From: JAVBWO01 sp036677375 | GTDB lineage: Bacteria > Bacillota > Dehalobacteriia > UBA4068 > UBA4997 | DNA length: 64,000 bases | Assembly (NCBI GenBank): GCA_036677375.1 | Contig: JAVBWO010000019.1 | Coordinates: forward strand, 1-64,000 | Direction: 5' to 3' | Shown here: positions 1 to 6,974 of the stretch, piece by piece | Position numbering within the stretch: the first letter of the stretch is position 1 | Layout of the letters: the number at the start of each line of letters is the position of its first letter | The notes under the pieces: model-generated | Told to the model about the DNA's origin: nothing | Seen by the model: only the letters and a program-made list of their open reading frames with translations | Database searches by the model: none | Translations under genes and position numbers: made by a program

Positions 1-156
1 TCCTTCATAGGTTTTGGTTTTTAGCCTTTTATCGAAAGGAGCCCCCTTTAGCGCAAGAGTCGCCGCTTCTTGCCATGCTTCATAAGAAGTCGGCGTAAAT
101 TCTTCGAAGGTAACCCTGGGGAATTGGGGTGATGTAGGCTGCGTATCGGTTTCCAT
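1..156 (-). CDS. Methylmalonyl-CoA mutase, N-terminal part (cut by window edge)
   Basis: Only the first 52 codons are inside the window. They read METDTQPTSPQF, then FEEFTPTSYEAWQEAAT, then LKGAPFDKRLKTKTYEG. The pattern of an acidic start, EEF-P-SYE-W, and LKGAPF-K-L-TKTYEG is the usual beginning of the B12-dependent methylmalonyl-CoA mutase (small or N-terminal subunit), which interconverts succinyl-CoA and methylmalonyl-CoA in propionate metabolism. The ATG at 156 follows an AGAAAGGA ribosome site, and a promoter lies at 215-242. Adenosylcobalamin use would fit the B12-dependent NrdJ nearby. Small versus large subunit cannot be settled from this fragment. Confidence 0.75.
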   Translation of the reverse strand, partial: METDTQPTSPQFPRVTFEEFTPTSYEAWQEAATLALKGAPFDKRLKTKTYEG

Positions 157-895
157 TTTTTGTTTCCTTTCTGCCATACAAAAAATCATTATTTTGAAAT
201 AATCATAACATGGTATTATAATTGTAATATTGCACCAATCAAATGAGATTGGGGGTAAAATTTTAACAGAATAAGGGAATCAGGTATTTCTTGTATTATT
301 TCGCTTTCACTTGTTATCTTGTTATCATAAATAAGTTGCCGCTTGTAAGATTTTCTATACAATTTTTCATACACCTGCTATTTTTTATAAAAACCTTATA
401 AAATTATTGCCTTTTGGGGATTGTGATAAGAATTGTCAGAAAAAACAGCCAAAAGCAGCATTTTTGTTATTGAATGTGATGGGCTGGAGAGGTTGCCGTC
501 ATCGTATTGATCCATAAGCGGGTAGCAAAATCAATGAATTTGCTTTATTTTATACATTTAGAATATGCATTTTGTATTAAATGTTGCGAGGATCCCTAAA
601 AGAACATCCTTTTCGAGATACTATTTTGCTGGTGGCAAGCATGAGACAAGCGTATTTTAAACTAATCTATGATTATTTTTGGCAAAAAGGCAAAAAATGA
701 TGCCGGATTTTTTAAGGTGAGGGGGCCTTGGTTCATGGGCAGGAATTAGCCGGTTGCCCGGTGAATTAAAGCTAACGATAACAGTTTTTTCTAACCAGAG
801 CTTAAAATAATGATGAAGTAGAAAACAGATTCATTGGGGTTTGTTCAGTGGTTTATCACCATCAAAGTTTACAAATGGGACGGGAGGGATTTTTG
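157..895. other. Gene-free AT-rich stretch
   Basis: About 740 bp lie between the divergent mutase gene and the DUF1653 gene. Apart from the mutase promoter at 215-242, no gene or recognisable RNA is seen. A GC-rich patch near 705-765 (GGTGAGGGGG, then GGCAGG...GCCGGTTGCCCGG) could fold, but it matches no riboswitch core known to me. Confidence 0.4.
215..242 (-). promoter_or_regulatory. Sigma-A type promoter for the mutase gene
   Basis: On the minus strand TTGATT (242-237) and TATAAT (220-215) are separated by 16 bp, about 60 bp upstream of the mutase ATG. The surrounding DNA is AT-rich. Confidence 0.55.
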
Positions 896-1126
896 ATGTC
901 AGAAAATCTGGGAGAAGTCATCCGTCCGGGCCGTTACCGTCATTTCAAGGGAAAGGAATACCGAGTTTTAACAGTGGCCAAGCATTCAGAAACTCTGGAA
1001 GACATGGTTGTCTATCAGGCACTGTATGGAGACAGACACTTTTGGGTGCGTCCGGCCGCCATGTGGGAGGAAATCGTGGAGAAAGATGGCAAACGGTTCA
1101 GACGTTTTGAGTATGTGGGGGAATGA
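896..1126 (+). CDS. DUF1653 domain protein
   Basis: A 76-residue protein starting MSENLGEVIRPGRYRHFKGK. The segment PGRYRHFKGKEYRVL...HSETLE..VVYQALYGD...WVRP is the hallmark of DUF1653, a small domain of unknown function common in bacteria. The ATG at 896 is preferred over the in-frame start at 848 because GGGAGGGAT sits just upstream and the added residues look non-coding. Its stop overlaps the ATG of the next gene by 4 bases, so the two are translationally coupled. Function unknown; no enzymatic motif is evident. Confidence 0.8.
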   Translation: MSENLGEVIRPGRYRHFKGKEYRVLTVAKHSETLEDMVVYQALYGDRHFWVRPAAMWEEIVEKDGKRFRRFEYVGE

Positions 1127-1470
1127 AGATGAATATCCAAATCTATGGCAAGGCAAAGTGTTTTGACACTAAAAAAGCGGAACGCTATTTCAAGGAGCGC
1201 CGCGTTAAATACCAGTTTATTGATGTGGTAAGATTCGGCATGAGCGCGGGAGAATACCGCAATATCAAAGCTGCCGTTGGTGGCTTGAACGCACTCTTTG
1301 ATGAAAAGGCCAAGGAGTACGAAAGCTGTTTCATTGGGTATCTATCCACTACGGAAGCCATCGAAGAGAAGCTTCTGGAGAATCCTGGTTTGTTTAAAAC
1401 GCCTATTGTCCGTAATGGTAAGCAAGCGACGGTTGGTTATCATCCGGAAGTCTGGCAAACCTGGCAATAA
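1123..1470 (+). CDS. ArsC/Spx-like thioredoxin-fold protein (YffB type)
   Basis: A 115-residue protein of the arsenate reductase/Spx superfamily. It begins with IQIYGKAKCFDTKKAERYFKE, where Cys13 is in the position of the nucleophilic cysteine and CxDTKKA resembles the C-D-T-KKA motif of YffB-like members. The C-terminal part LFKTPIVRNGKQATVGYHPEVW contains the cis-proline segment (KTPIVRNG) typical of the fold. Family members are glutaredoxin-like reductases or Spx-type regulators; real arsenate activity cannot be claimed. It overlaps the DUF1653 gene by 4 bp and is followed at once by a terminator, so these two genes form a closed operon. Confidence 0.8.
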   Translation: MKMNIQIYGKAKCFDTKKAERYFKERRVKYQFIDVVRFGMSAGEYRNIKAAVGGLNALFDEKAKEYESCFIGYLSTTEAIEEKLLENPGLFKTPIVRNGKQATVGYHPEVWQTWQ

Positions 1471-1497
1471 AAAACCTGCTGATTCAGCAGGTTTTTT
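1469..1497. terminator. Bidirectional intrinsic terminator
   Basis: A perfect 13-bp stem (AAAAAACCTGCTG / CAGCAGGTTTTTT) with a 3-nt loop begins at the stop codon of the ArsC-like gene. A and T tracts on both sides let it work for either strand. Confidence 0.85.
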
Positions 1498-1671
1498 ATG
1501 ATTTATTTGGTAGTCTGCATAACGAATCACCGGCGGCTTAGAAAAACAAGACAAGCTCTTTAGGAAGGCCAAGGGGAAAAGTAGATTGTCTGGATCCGGT
1601 CATATATGGCGTGGGTTAGTGTCATTTGAGCTGTAATCATTGATTTACGAAGCCGTTGAGTGTAGACGGGC

Positions 1672-2403
1672 TTAAGCGCAATACACCGCAATGGCCCTGC
1701 TCATAAACGCCGCAAGTCCCGGCGCGTATTGGTCAATATTTTGCTGAAAGCGCTCATCTGCTACATACATTTCTCCTAATCCGGCCAGGATTTCTTTGGT
1801 ACAGGTGTAATAATACTTAGTGATGTGGTTTTGCCAATCCTCGACCAATTTTTGCACCTGGGGAGCGCCGGGCTCCTGATTCATAGCGGCGGCGAAAGCC
1901 TCATAAATTTCCGCTGCCTCGGATTGGATGGTTGCCCAATCCTCCGGGCGATAGCCGTTGGTTTTTTGAAGACTTTCCCCATAGGCGGGAGTATGCCCAA
2001 AGCATTCTTTGACTTCCTCGGCATATTGCTCTCGGAGGGTCTGGATGGCTGTTTTATCAAATTCTTGAAAACTCATGGTGGTTTCTCCTTTCAAAATCGT
2101 ATCTACCAGACGGATCAAGCCGTCCAGACGTTCGCGTTTTAATTCCAGCAATTTTTTGTGGTTTGTTAAGGCCGCTTTTTCATCAAAGCCCGGATGATTG
2201 ATGATCTCTTCAATCTCTTTTAAAGGGAAATCCAATTCCCGAAAAAACAAGATTTGTTGCAGCCGTTTGATATCGTCCTTTCCATAAAGACGGTAGCCGG
2301 ACTCGGTGATGGTACTTGGCTTTAAAAGGCCGATCTCATCATAATAATGAAGAGTTCTGACGCTTATTCCTGTTTCTCTGGCCACGGCTTTTACCGTTTT
2401 CAT
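1672..2403 (-). CDS. MerR-family regulator with TipAS domain
   Basis: A 243-residue transcriptional activator. Residues 1-70 form the MerR winged helix (VKAVARETGISVRTLHYYDE, ESGYRLY, ILFFRELDFPLKEI), followed by a coiled-coil dimerisation helix and, from about residue 115, a TipAS antibiotic-recognition-like domain with EVKECFGHTPAYGESLQKTNGY and a C-terminal helical part. Relatives (TipAL, Mta, SkgA) bind hydrophobic drugs and switch on their own gene and efflux genes. The start ATG at 2403 has AGAGGTGA upstream. The promoter at 2439-2469 has the long spacer typical of MerR activation, so autoregulation is likely. No efflux gene is next to it, so the target is unknown. Confidence 0.9.
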   Translation of the reverse strand: MKTVKAVARETGISVRTLHYYDEIGLLKPSTITESGYRLYGKDDIKRLQQILFFRELDFPLKEIEEIINHPGFDEKAALTNHKKLLELKRERLDGLIRLVDTILKGETTMSFQEFDKTAIQTLREQYAEEVKECFGHTPAYGESLQKTNGYRPEDWATIQSEAAEIYEAFAAAMNQEPGAPQVQKLVEDWQNHITKYYYTCTKEILAGLGEMYVADERFQQNIDQYAPGLAAFMSRAIAVYCA

Positions 2404-2438
2404 CTTAAATCACCTCTTTATGCTTGTAGTATACTTGT

Positions 2439-2469
2439 AGTATAAAGGATAACGTAACGTGAGAGTCAA
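2439..2469 (-). promoter_or_regulatory. MerR-type promoter with 19-bp spacer
   Basis: On the minus strand TTGACT (2469-2464) and TATACT (2444-2439) are 19 bp apart, instead of the usual 17. The spacer carries CTCACGTTACGTTATCC with the near-palindromic ACGTTACGT core known from TipA/Mta-like operators. This over-long spacer is the signature of promoters twisted open by MerR proteins. A direct repeat CTTGTAGTATA occurs twice at the -10 side (2423-2444). Confidence 0.75.
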
Positions 2470-2513
2470 GAAATATTCTTAATAATTTTTAAAATAAATC
2501 TAATAATCAAAAA

Positions 2514-2549
2514 CGCCTGTTCATAGTCTAGATAGGCTATCAACAGGCG
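2514..2549 (-). terminator. Terminator of nrdJ
   Basis: The stem CGCCTGTT/AACAGGCG extends through ATAG/CTAT and is followed on the minus strand by TTTTTG. It lies 100 bp downstream of the nrdJ stop and upstream of the MerR promoter, separating the two units. Confidence 0.7.
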
Positions 2550-2649
2550 CTTAATATTGGGATCATGAAGAGGGAATATTTTTGTGATACCGGCAAATAA
2601 AAAACCGGTTTCATAGTAAATGGAATAGTGACAGGTTAATAAAAATAAA

Positions 2650-4920
2650 TCAATTACATTTTGAGTAGCCGCAATTTCGGCAGGAAACACAGCCACCCTC
2701 ATGTTCCAGTTTACTGCCGCATTCCGGACAGAATTTTGCCTGACGGCTCAGCCCTTCACGGTGATTAAAGGCGGGATCATCATTATTTGAAGCCAGCGGC
2801 ATGGGCGCGGCCTGAATCATATCCGCTACCCGTTTTACCACTCGAGCCACGGCGTCGGGGCAGGAAGTGCATGTTCTGCCGGTTTGCCTGGTGGTGGAGG
2901 AACAACGGATGCCGCGGAGCTGTTCTAAGATCTCTTCCAGGCTGATGCCGGAGCGCAGAGCGATGGAAATGAGCCGCGCCATGGCTTCGGACTGTGAGGG
3001 ACAGCCTCCCGCTTTGCCGGTAGAGGTAAAGACTTCGCAGATGCCTTGGTCATCATAGTTCACCGTAACATAAAGGTTGCCGCAGCCGGTTTTCATCCTT
3101 TCGGTAACACCGCAGACCACTTCCGGCCGGGGCCGGGCGGTGATATGTCCGTAGGCCGCCGGGATTTCTGCTTCGTTGTGTTTAATGTCGCCAATATTTA
3201 AGACTTGGTTGTCCCGACTGCCGTCCCGGTAGATGGTAACGCCTTTGCAATCCAGTTCATAGGCCAGGCGAAAGACTTCCCTGACATCCTCTTCCGTGGC
3301 GCTTTGAGGAAAGTTGACCGTTTTGGAAACGGCGTTGTCAGTGTATTTCTGGAAGGCAGCCTGCATTTTGATATGGTAGATGGGATTGATGTCATGGGAG
3401 CAGACAAAAATGCGGCGAATGTCGGTGGGGATTGCTTCAATGTGGGCCAATGTTCCCTCCCTGGCGATTTGTTTCATCAGATCGTCGCTGTAAAGTCCTC
3501 GTTCCTCCAGGACCTGCTTTAAGATGGGATTGACTTCGATCATTTCGGTATTGTCCATAATATTGCGGATAAAGACATAGGCAAAGACCGGCTCGATGCC
3601 GGAGCTGCATCCGGCAATGATAGAAAGGGTGCCGGTTGGTGCGATGGTGGTGACGGTGGCATTCCGCAATGGTGTTTCCTGTGGATATGTGCTGAGTTGA
3701 AATAATGGGAAGGCTCCCCGAGTCTTGGCCAATGCCGCTGAAGCTGCCCGGCCCTCTTTGGTGATAAATGCCATGATATGCTCCGCCAGCATCACTGCTT
3801 CATCAGAATTATAGGGGATACCCAGCAAAAGCAAAAGATCTGCAAAGCCCATGATGCCTAAACCGATTTTTCTGGTTTGATTGGTGACTTGTTCAATCTC
3901 CGGCAAGGGATAGCGATTCACTTCAATGACATTGTCCAGAAAATGAACGGCGTCTTTTATGACTTGTGCCAAATGCTCATAATCCAGATGGTAGCCTTGA
4001 GCAGTCTTTTGGGCCATAGCCACTAAGTTGATGGAGCCCAGATTGCAGGACTCGTAAGGCAAGAGGGGTTGTTCGCCGCAAGGATTGGTGCTTTCGATCT
4101 CGCCTTGGGTGGGCACAGGGTTGTCCCGGTTCAGCCTATCTAAGAAAATGATGCCAGGCTCTCCATTTTGCCAGGCATTATGAACGATTTTGTCAAAGAC
4201 CTGGCCGGCGTCTAAGCTGCCCACGGCAATCTTGCTCTTAGGATCGATAAGATCATACATTTCACCCTGATAGACCGCTTCCATAAAGGCTTCGGTAACA
4301 CCTACGGAAATATTGAAATTATTGATTTCATTGGAGGCAATCTTACAGTCGATAAATTGCAAAATGTCCGGATGGTCAACCCGGAGGATGCCCATATTGG
4401 CACCGCGCCGGGTGCCGCCTTGTTTGACTGCCTCCGTTGCCATATTAAAAACTTTCATAAAACTAATGGGGCCGGAGGCAACCCCTCCCGTGGTTCGTAC
4501 CGTGCTGCCGCTGGGGCGGAGCCGGGAAAAAGAAAACCCGGTGCCGCCGCCGGATTTATGGATCAAAGCCGCCTGCTTGATTGCGCTGAAGATATCTTCC
4601 ATGCTATCCGCTACCGGTAAAACGAAACAAGCGGACAGCTGACCCAGATCACGGCCGGCGTTCATCAGGGTGGGAGAATTAGGCAAAAACTCCAGGTTGG
4701 TCATGATCCTGTAAAAGGTGTCGGCAGCAGCCTTGGTATCCGCATTGCTGTCAAAATGGGTATCGGCGGCGGCAATGGCATTGGCTACCCTGCGGAACAT
4801 GCCGGCCACACTTTCTATATTCTTGCCTGTTTCATCCTTCATCAGGTATCTGCGTTCCAATACGGCGGCGGCATTCTTGCTGATGTTTTGCACTTGGTCT
4901 GTGTCTTGCAAGGCGATCAA
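2650..4920 (-). CDS. nrdJ: Adenosylcobalamin-dependent (class II) ribonucleotide reductase
   Basis: This 753-756 residue enzyme makes deoxyribonucleotides using coenzyme B12 to generate the thiyl radical, so it works with or without oxygen. The active-site set is complete: Asn279, radical Cys281 and Glu283 in STNPCGEQ, with the redox pair Cys98 (LSACFVLPV) and Cys292 (YESCNLGSINL). The C-terminus carries a zinc-ribbon-like CPECGSKL...CVSCRNCGYSKC that shuttles reducing equivalents. SGGGTGFSFSRLRP and PTGTLS are further family blocks. The open frame begins with TTG at 4920, directly on the AAGGGG sequence; TTG at 4911, 9 bp downstream of it, is the better start. An NrdR box precedes it. Confidence 0.95.
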   Translation of the reverse strand: MIALQDTDQVQNISKNAAAVLERRYLMKDETGKNIESVAGMFRRVANAIAAADTHFDSNADTKAAADTFYRIMTNLEFLPNSPTLMNAGRDLGQLSACFVLPVADSMEDIFSAIKQAALIHKSGGGTGFSFSRLRPSGSTVRTTGGVASGPISFMKVFNMATEAVKQGGTRRGANMGILRVDHPDILQFIDCKIASNEINNFNISVGVTEAFMEAVYQGEMYDLIDPKSKIAVGSLDAGQVFDKIVHNAWQNGEPGIIFLDRLNRDNPVPTQGEIESTNPCGEQPLLPYESCNLGSINLVAMAQKTAQGYHLDYEHLAQVIKDAVHFLDNVIEVNRYPLPEIEQVTNQTRKIGLGIMGFADLLLLLGIPYNSDEAVMLAEHIMAFITKEGRAASAALAKTRGAFPLFQLSTYPQETPLRNATVTTIAPTGTLSIIAGCSSGIEPVFAYVFIRNIMDNTEMIEVNPILKQVLEERGLYSDDLMKQIAREGTLAHIEAIPTDIRRIFVCSHDINPIYHIKMQAAFQKYTDNAVSKTVNFPQSATEEDVREVFRLAYELDCKGVTIYRDGSRDNQVLNIGDIKHNEAEIPAAYGHITARPRPEVVCGVTERMKTGCGNLYVTVNYDDQGICEVFTSTGKAGGCPSQSEAMARLISIALRSGISLEEILEQLRGIRCSSTTRQTGRTCTSCPDAVARVVKRVADMIQAAPMPLASNNDDPAFNHREGLSRQAKFCPECGSKLEHEGGCVSCRNCGYSKCN

Positions 4921-4950
4921 CCCCTTATCTTGTTATGTAAAATATTTGAT

Positions 4951-4966
4951 ACACAATATATTGTAT
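4951..4966 (-). promoter_or_regulatory. NrdR box upstream of nrdJ
   Basis: ACACAATATATTGTAT matches the NrdR-box consensus acaCwAtATaTwGtgt at almost every position. It lies about 35 bp upstream of the nrdJ start and overlaps candidate -10 hexamers (TATACA on the minus strand). NrdR is the universal ATP/dATP-sensing repressor of ribonucleotide reductase genes. A second box, usually one or a few helical turns away, is only weakly visible (around 4991-5006). Confidence 0.8.
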
Positions 4967-5264
4967 AGCAAAAGAAATAAAAAGTAAAGGACAATAATAA
5001 TTATTAATAAGAAATTGTTTAGCTAACCTACCGGATTAGGTAAAAAAAAGGCAAAGAGGGCATGGATTTGTCTCAATCGGTTGTAAATTAACTTATGGTA
5101 TCCATATCTAGTTCCCCGAAGCAGGGTTAGCTTATAAGAGAAAGCGCAAGCTGTTTGGCAGGGTCATTTTTTGTATCAGAAAGCAGGCTTTTTGACAGGA
5201 ACAGTCGAATATGGGTAAAAATTGTAAGGAAAGGTCTGGAAAATAAGAAGGTGGAGGTGTGACC
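4967..5264. other. Gene-free stretch between nrdJ and ynzC-like gene
   Basis: Together with the NrdR box this is a 340-bp divergent intergenic region. It is AT-rich near nrdJ (TTTACTTTTTATTTC on the minus strand) and shows no cobalamin riboswitch core. No further gene is supported. Confidence 0.4.
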
Positions 5265-5474
5265 ATGAAACAAGAAAAAATAGACCGCATCAATGAGCTG
5301 GCCAAAAAGGCCAAAGAGGACGGATTGACGGAAACGGAAAAGGAAGAGCAGCAGCTATTGCGCCGGGAGTATCTCACGGACATGAAGAAAAATGTCATAG
5401 AGCAGCTGGATGGTACTTACCTTATAGATGAGGACGGAAATAAGAGAAAGCTGGAACGGCGTCCCCGGAGCTAA
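5265..5474 (+). CDS. DUF896 (UPF0291/YnzC-like) protein
   Basis: A 69-residue, highly charged helical protein: MKQEKIDRINELAKKAKEDG, LTETEKEEQQLLRREYL, and the tail LDGTYLIDEDGNKRKL. This is the UPF0291 family (B. subtilis YnzC/YneJ type). YnzC is SOS-inducible in B. subtilis, but its function is not known. The ATG at 5265 is preferred over GTG 5259 because GTGGAGGTG provides a perfectly spaced ribosome site. It stands alone, with no recognisable SOS box. Confidence 0.85.
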   Translation: MKQEKIDRINELAKKAKEDGLTETEKEEQQLLRREYLTDMKKNVIEQLDGTYLIDEDGNKRKLERRPRS

Positions 5475-5637
5475 CTTGGGATAGCGGCACAGGTAAAACA
5501 TTCTGATTTAGGCGTTTTTGTAAAGTAAACGGCTTATCTTACTTTATCATGGCTTTGTATGCTAGCTTTAGGTTCTAAATGACAGACGGTGAAAGCATAA
5601 GAGCATAAGAAAAGAAGAAGGAAAGAAGGGTTTATTA

Positions 5638-6474
5638 ATGTTGAAAAAAAATACAGGCTTTCGCTGGTTTTTATTGATTTTAATTTGCCTTGGTCTTTTG
5701 TCCGGTTGTGCCCATCAAAAAGTAACAGCCGAGCAGCCGGAAAATAGGGATGTTTTGTATCAGGTATCTACGTTAAATGCTCTAATGCTGGGTTATTACG
5801 ACGGGGTAGTCACCGTCGGCGACCTTTTGAAAGAAGGAGATACCGGCGTTGGCACTTTCGATACCTTAGACGGAGAAATGATCGTCTTGGACGGACAGGT
5901 CTATCAGGCAAAAGCGGACGGTAGTGTGGAAAAGAAAGGAAATGACGCAACGGTTCCTTTTGCCGCCGTTACTTATTTTGACGATGATCTGACGCTTGAA
6001 GACTTAACGGATCTTGCAGATATCGAAGCGCTGAAAACTTTACTGGACCAGAAGGTGCTAGAAGATACGGACAATCCCAATCTGTTTTATGTAGCGAAAG
6101 TCACTGGAGATTTTTCCATGATCCATGTCAGAAGCGTTCCAGCGCAGGAAAAACCATATAAGCCATTAAAAGAAATTGCCCAGGCACAACCGGAATTTGA
6201 ATACAAAGATATGAAAGGGACGATTGTAGCGGTGCGTTGTCCCGATTATGTGGCCGGGATCAATATGCCGGGCTGGCATCTGCATTTCATTTCCGCAGAC
6301 GGTACAAAAGGGGGTCATTTACTGGATGCCGCTTTGAAAACCGGAGAGGGGCAAGTAGACTTTACCAACGAATTCCAAATGTTTTTGCCGGAGGATGTTG
6401 CTTTCGGCGATTTGTCTTTAGCTAACGACTTGGCGCAGGATACCCAGAAAGTGGAAGGCAAGCAGGAAAAATAA
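5638..6474 (+). CDS. budA: Acetolactate decarboxylase, lipoprotein form
   Basis: This 278-residue enzyme converts alpha-acetolactate to acetoin. It starts with a hydrophobic signal and lipobox LSGC (Cys24), predicting a membrane-anchored extracytoplasmic lipoprotein. The mature part shows the family blocks: YQVSTLNALMLGYYDG, GTFDTLDGEMIVLDGQVYQ with the conserved Glu80, HVRSVP, and the zinc site GWHLHFISADGTKGGHLLD (His214, His216, His227). Most AldC/BudA proteins are cytosolic; the exported Brevibacillus enzyme is a known exception. The substrate would then have to leak or be excreted from the cell. No acetolactate synthase gene is adjacent. A strong terminator follows. Confidence 0.9.
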   Translation: MLKKNTGFRWFLLILICLGLLSGCAHQKVTAEQPENRDVLYQVSTLNALMLGYYDGVVTVGDLLKEGDTGVGTFDTLDGEMIVLDGQVYQAKADGSVEKKGNDATVPFAAVTYFDDDLTLEDLTDLADIEALKTLLDQKVLEDTDNPNLFYVAKVTGDFSMIHVRSVPAQEKPYKPLKEIAQAQPEFEYKDMKGTIVAVRCPDYVAGINMPGWHLHFISADGTKGGHLLDAALKTGEGQVDFTNEFQMFLPEDVAFGDLSLANDLAQDTQKVEGKQEK

Positions 6475-6505
6475 TAATAGTATTAAGATTGGGTCAAGGG
6501 ATGGC

Positions 6506-6537
6506 AAAGCCGCCGGAGCATATGCTCCGGCGGCTTT
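6506..6537. terminator. Terminator after acetolactate decarboxylase
   Basis: The stem AAAGCCGCCGGAGCAT/ATGCTCCGGCGGCTTT is a perfect 32-bp palindrome followed by GTTTTGG, 32 bp past the stop codon. Confidence 0.85.
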
Positions 6538-6698
6538 GTTTTGGTAGGATTGTGTAGGATTTTACAGATGTGAAAAGAAGAAGGATTGAAAATGATTTTG
6601 TTGTTCTGCCACTCAAAATTTATATCGGTCGAAATGGCTGAAAATGAACTGATTAGAGCGTTTTATAGAAAAAATTTATACCTTTTATTAAAATAATA

Positions 6699-6732
6699 AA
6701 AACAAAGCAATTCAAAAGCTGCTTTTGTTTTA
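6699..6732 (-). terminator. Candidate terminator, pepF side
   Basis: AAAACAAAGCA...TGCTTTTGTTTT forms a stem with A/T tracts on both flanks. On the minus strand it ends in TTTTTATT. It is about 240 bp past the pepF stop, so pepF may have a long 3' tail. The rest of 6538-6974 holds nothing recognisable. Confidence 0.45.
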
Positions 6733-6974
6733 CGCTTTCACAACGGTCCCAACCGTTCCTGTCCAATGCGATAAAAGCAGGAAAGTAACCGGCGTAAGTT
6801 CAGACCGCGCTTTTTAAAAAAATCAACGGGGCAGTTTTGAAAATTGCTTAATACCGTCGGTCACTTTTCTTTCTGTCGTGTGTCATTCTATTTGTCAGTT
6901 TCGAAACCATGGATGTATTCGGCCCGGTGTATTTGGAACGATGATAAAGATTATGATTTGAAAATATTACTGCA

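Noticed and set aside
2466..2702. 78-codon minus-strand frame at the nrdJ 3' end
   Set aside because: It overlaps the nrdJ C-terminus in another frame and runs through the nrdJ terminator.
4921..5264. Cobalamin riboswitch in front of nrdJ
   Set aside because: No GCCACTG-type B12-box or multi-helix arrangement is visible on the minus strand; control is explained by the NrdR box.
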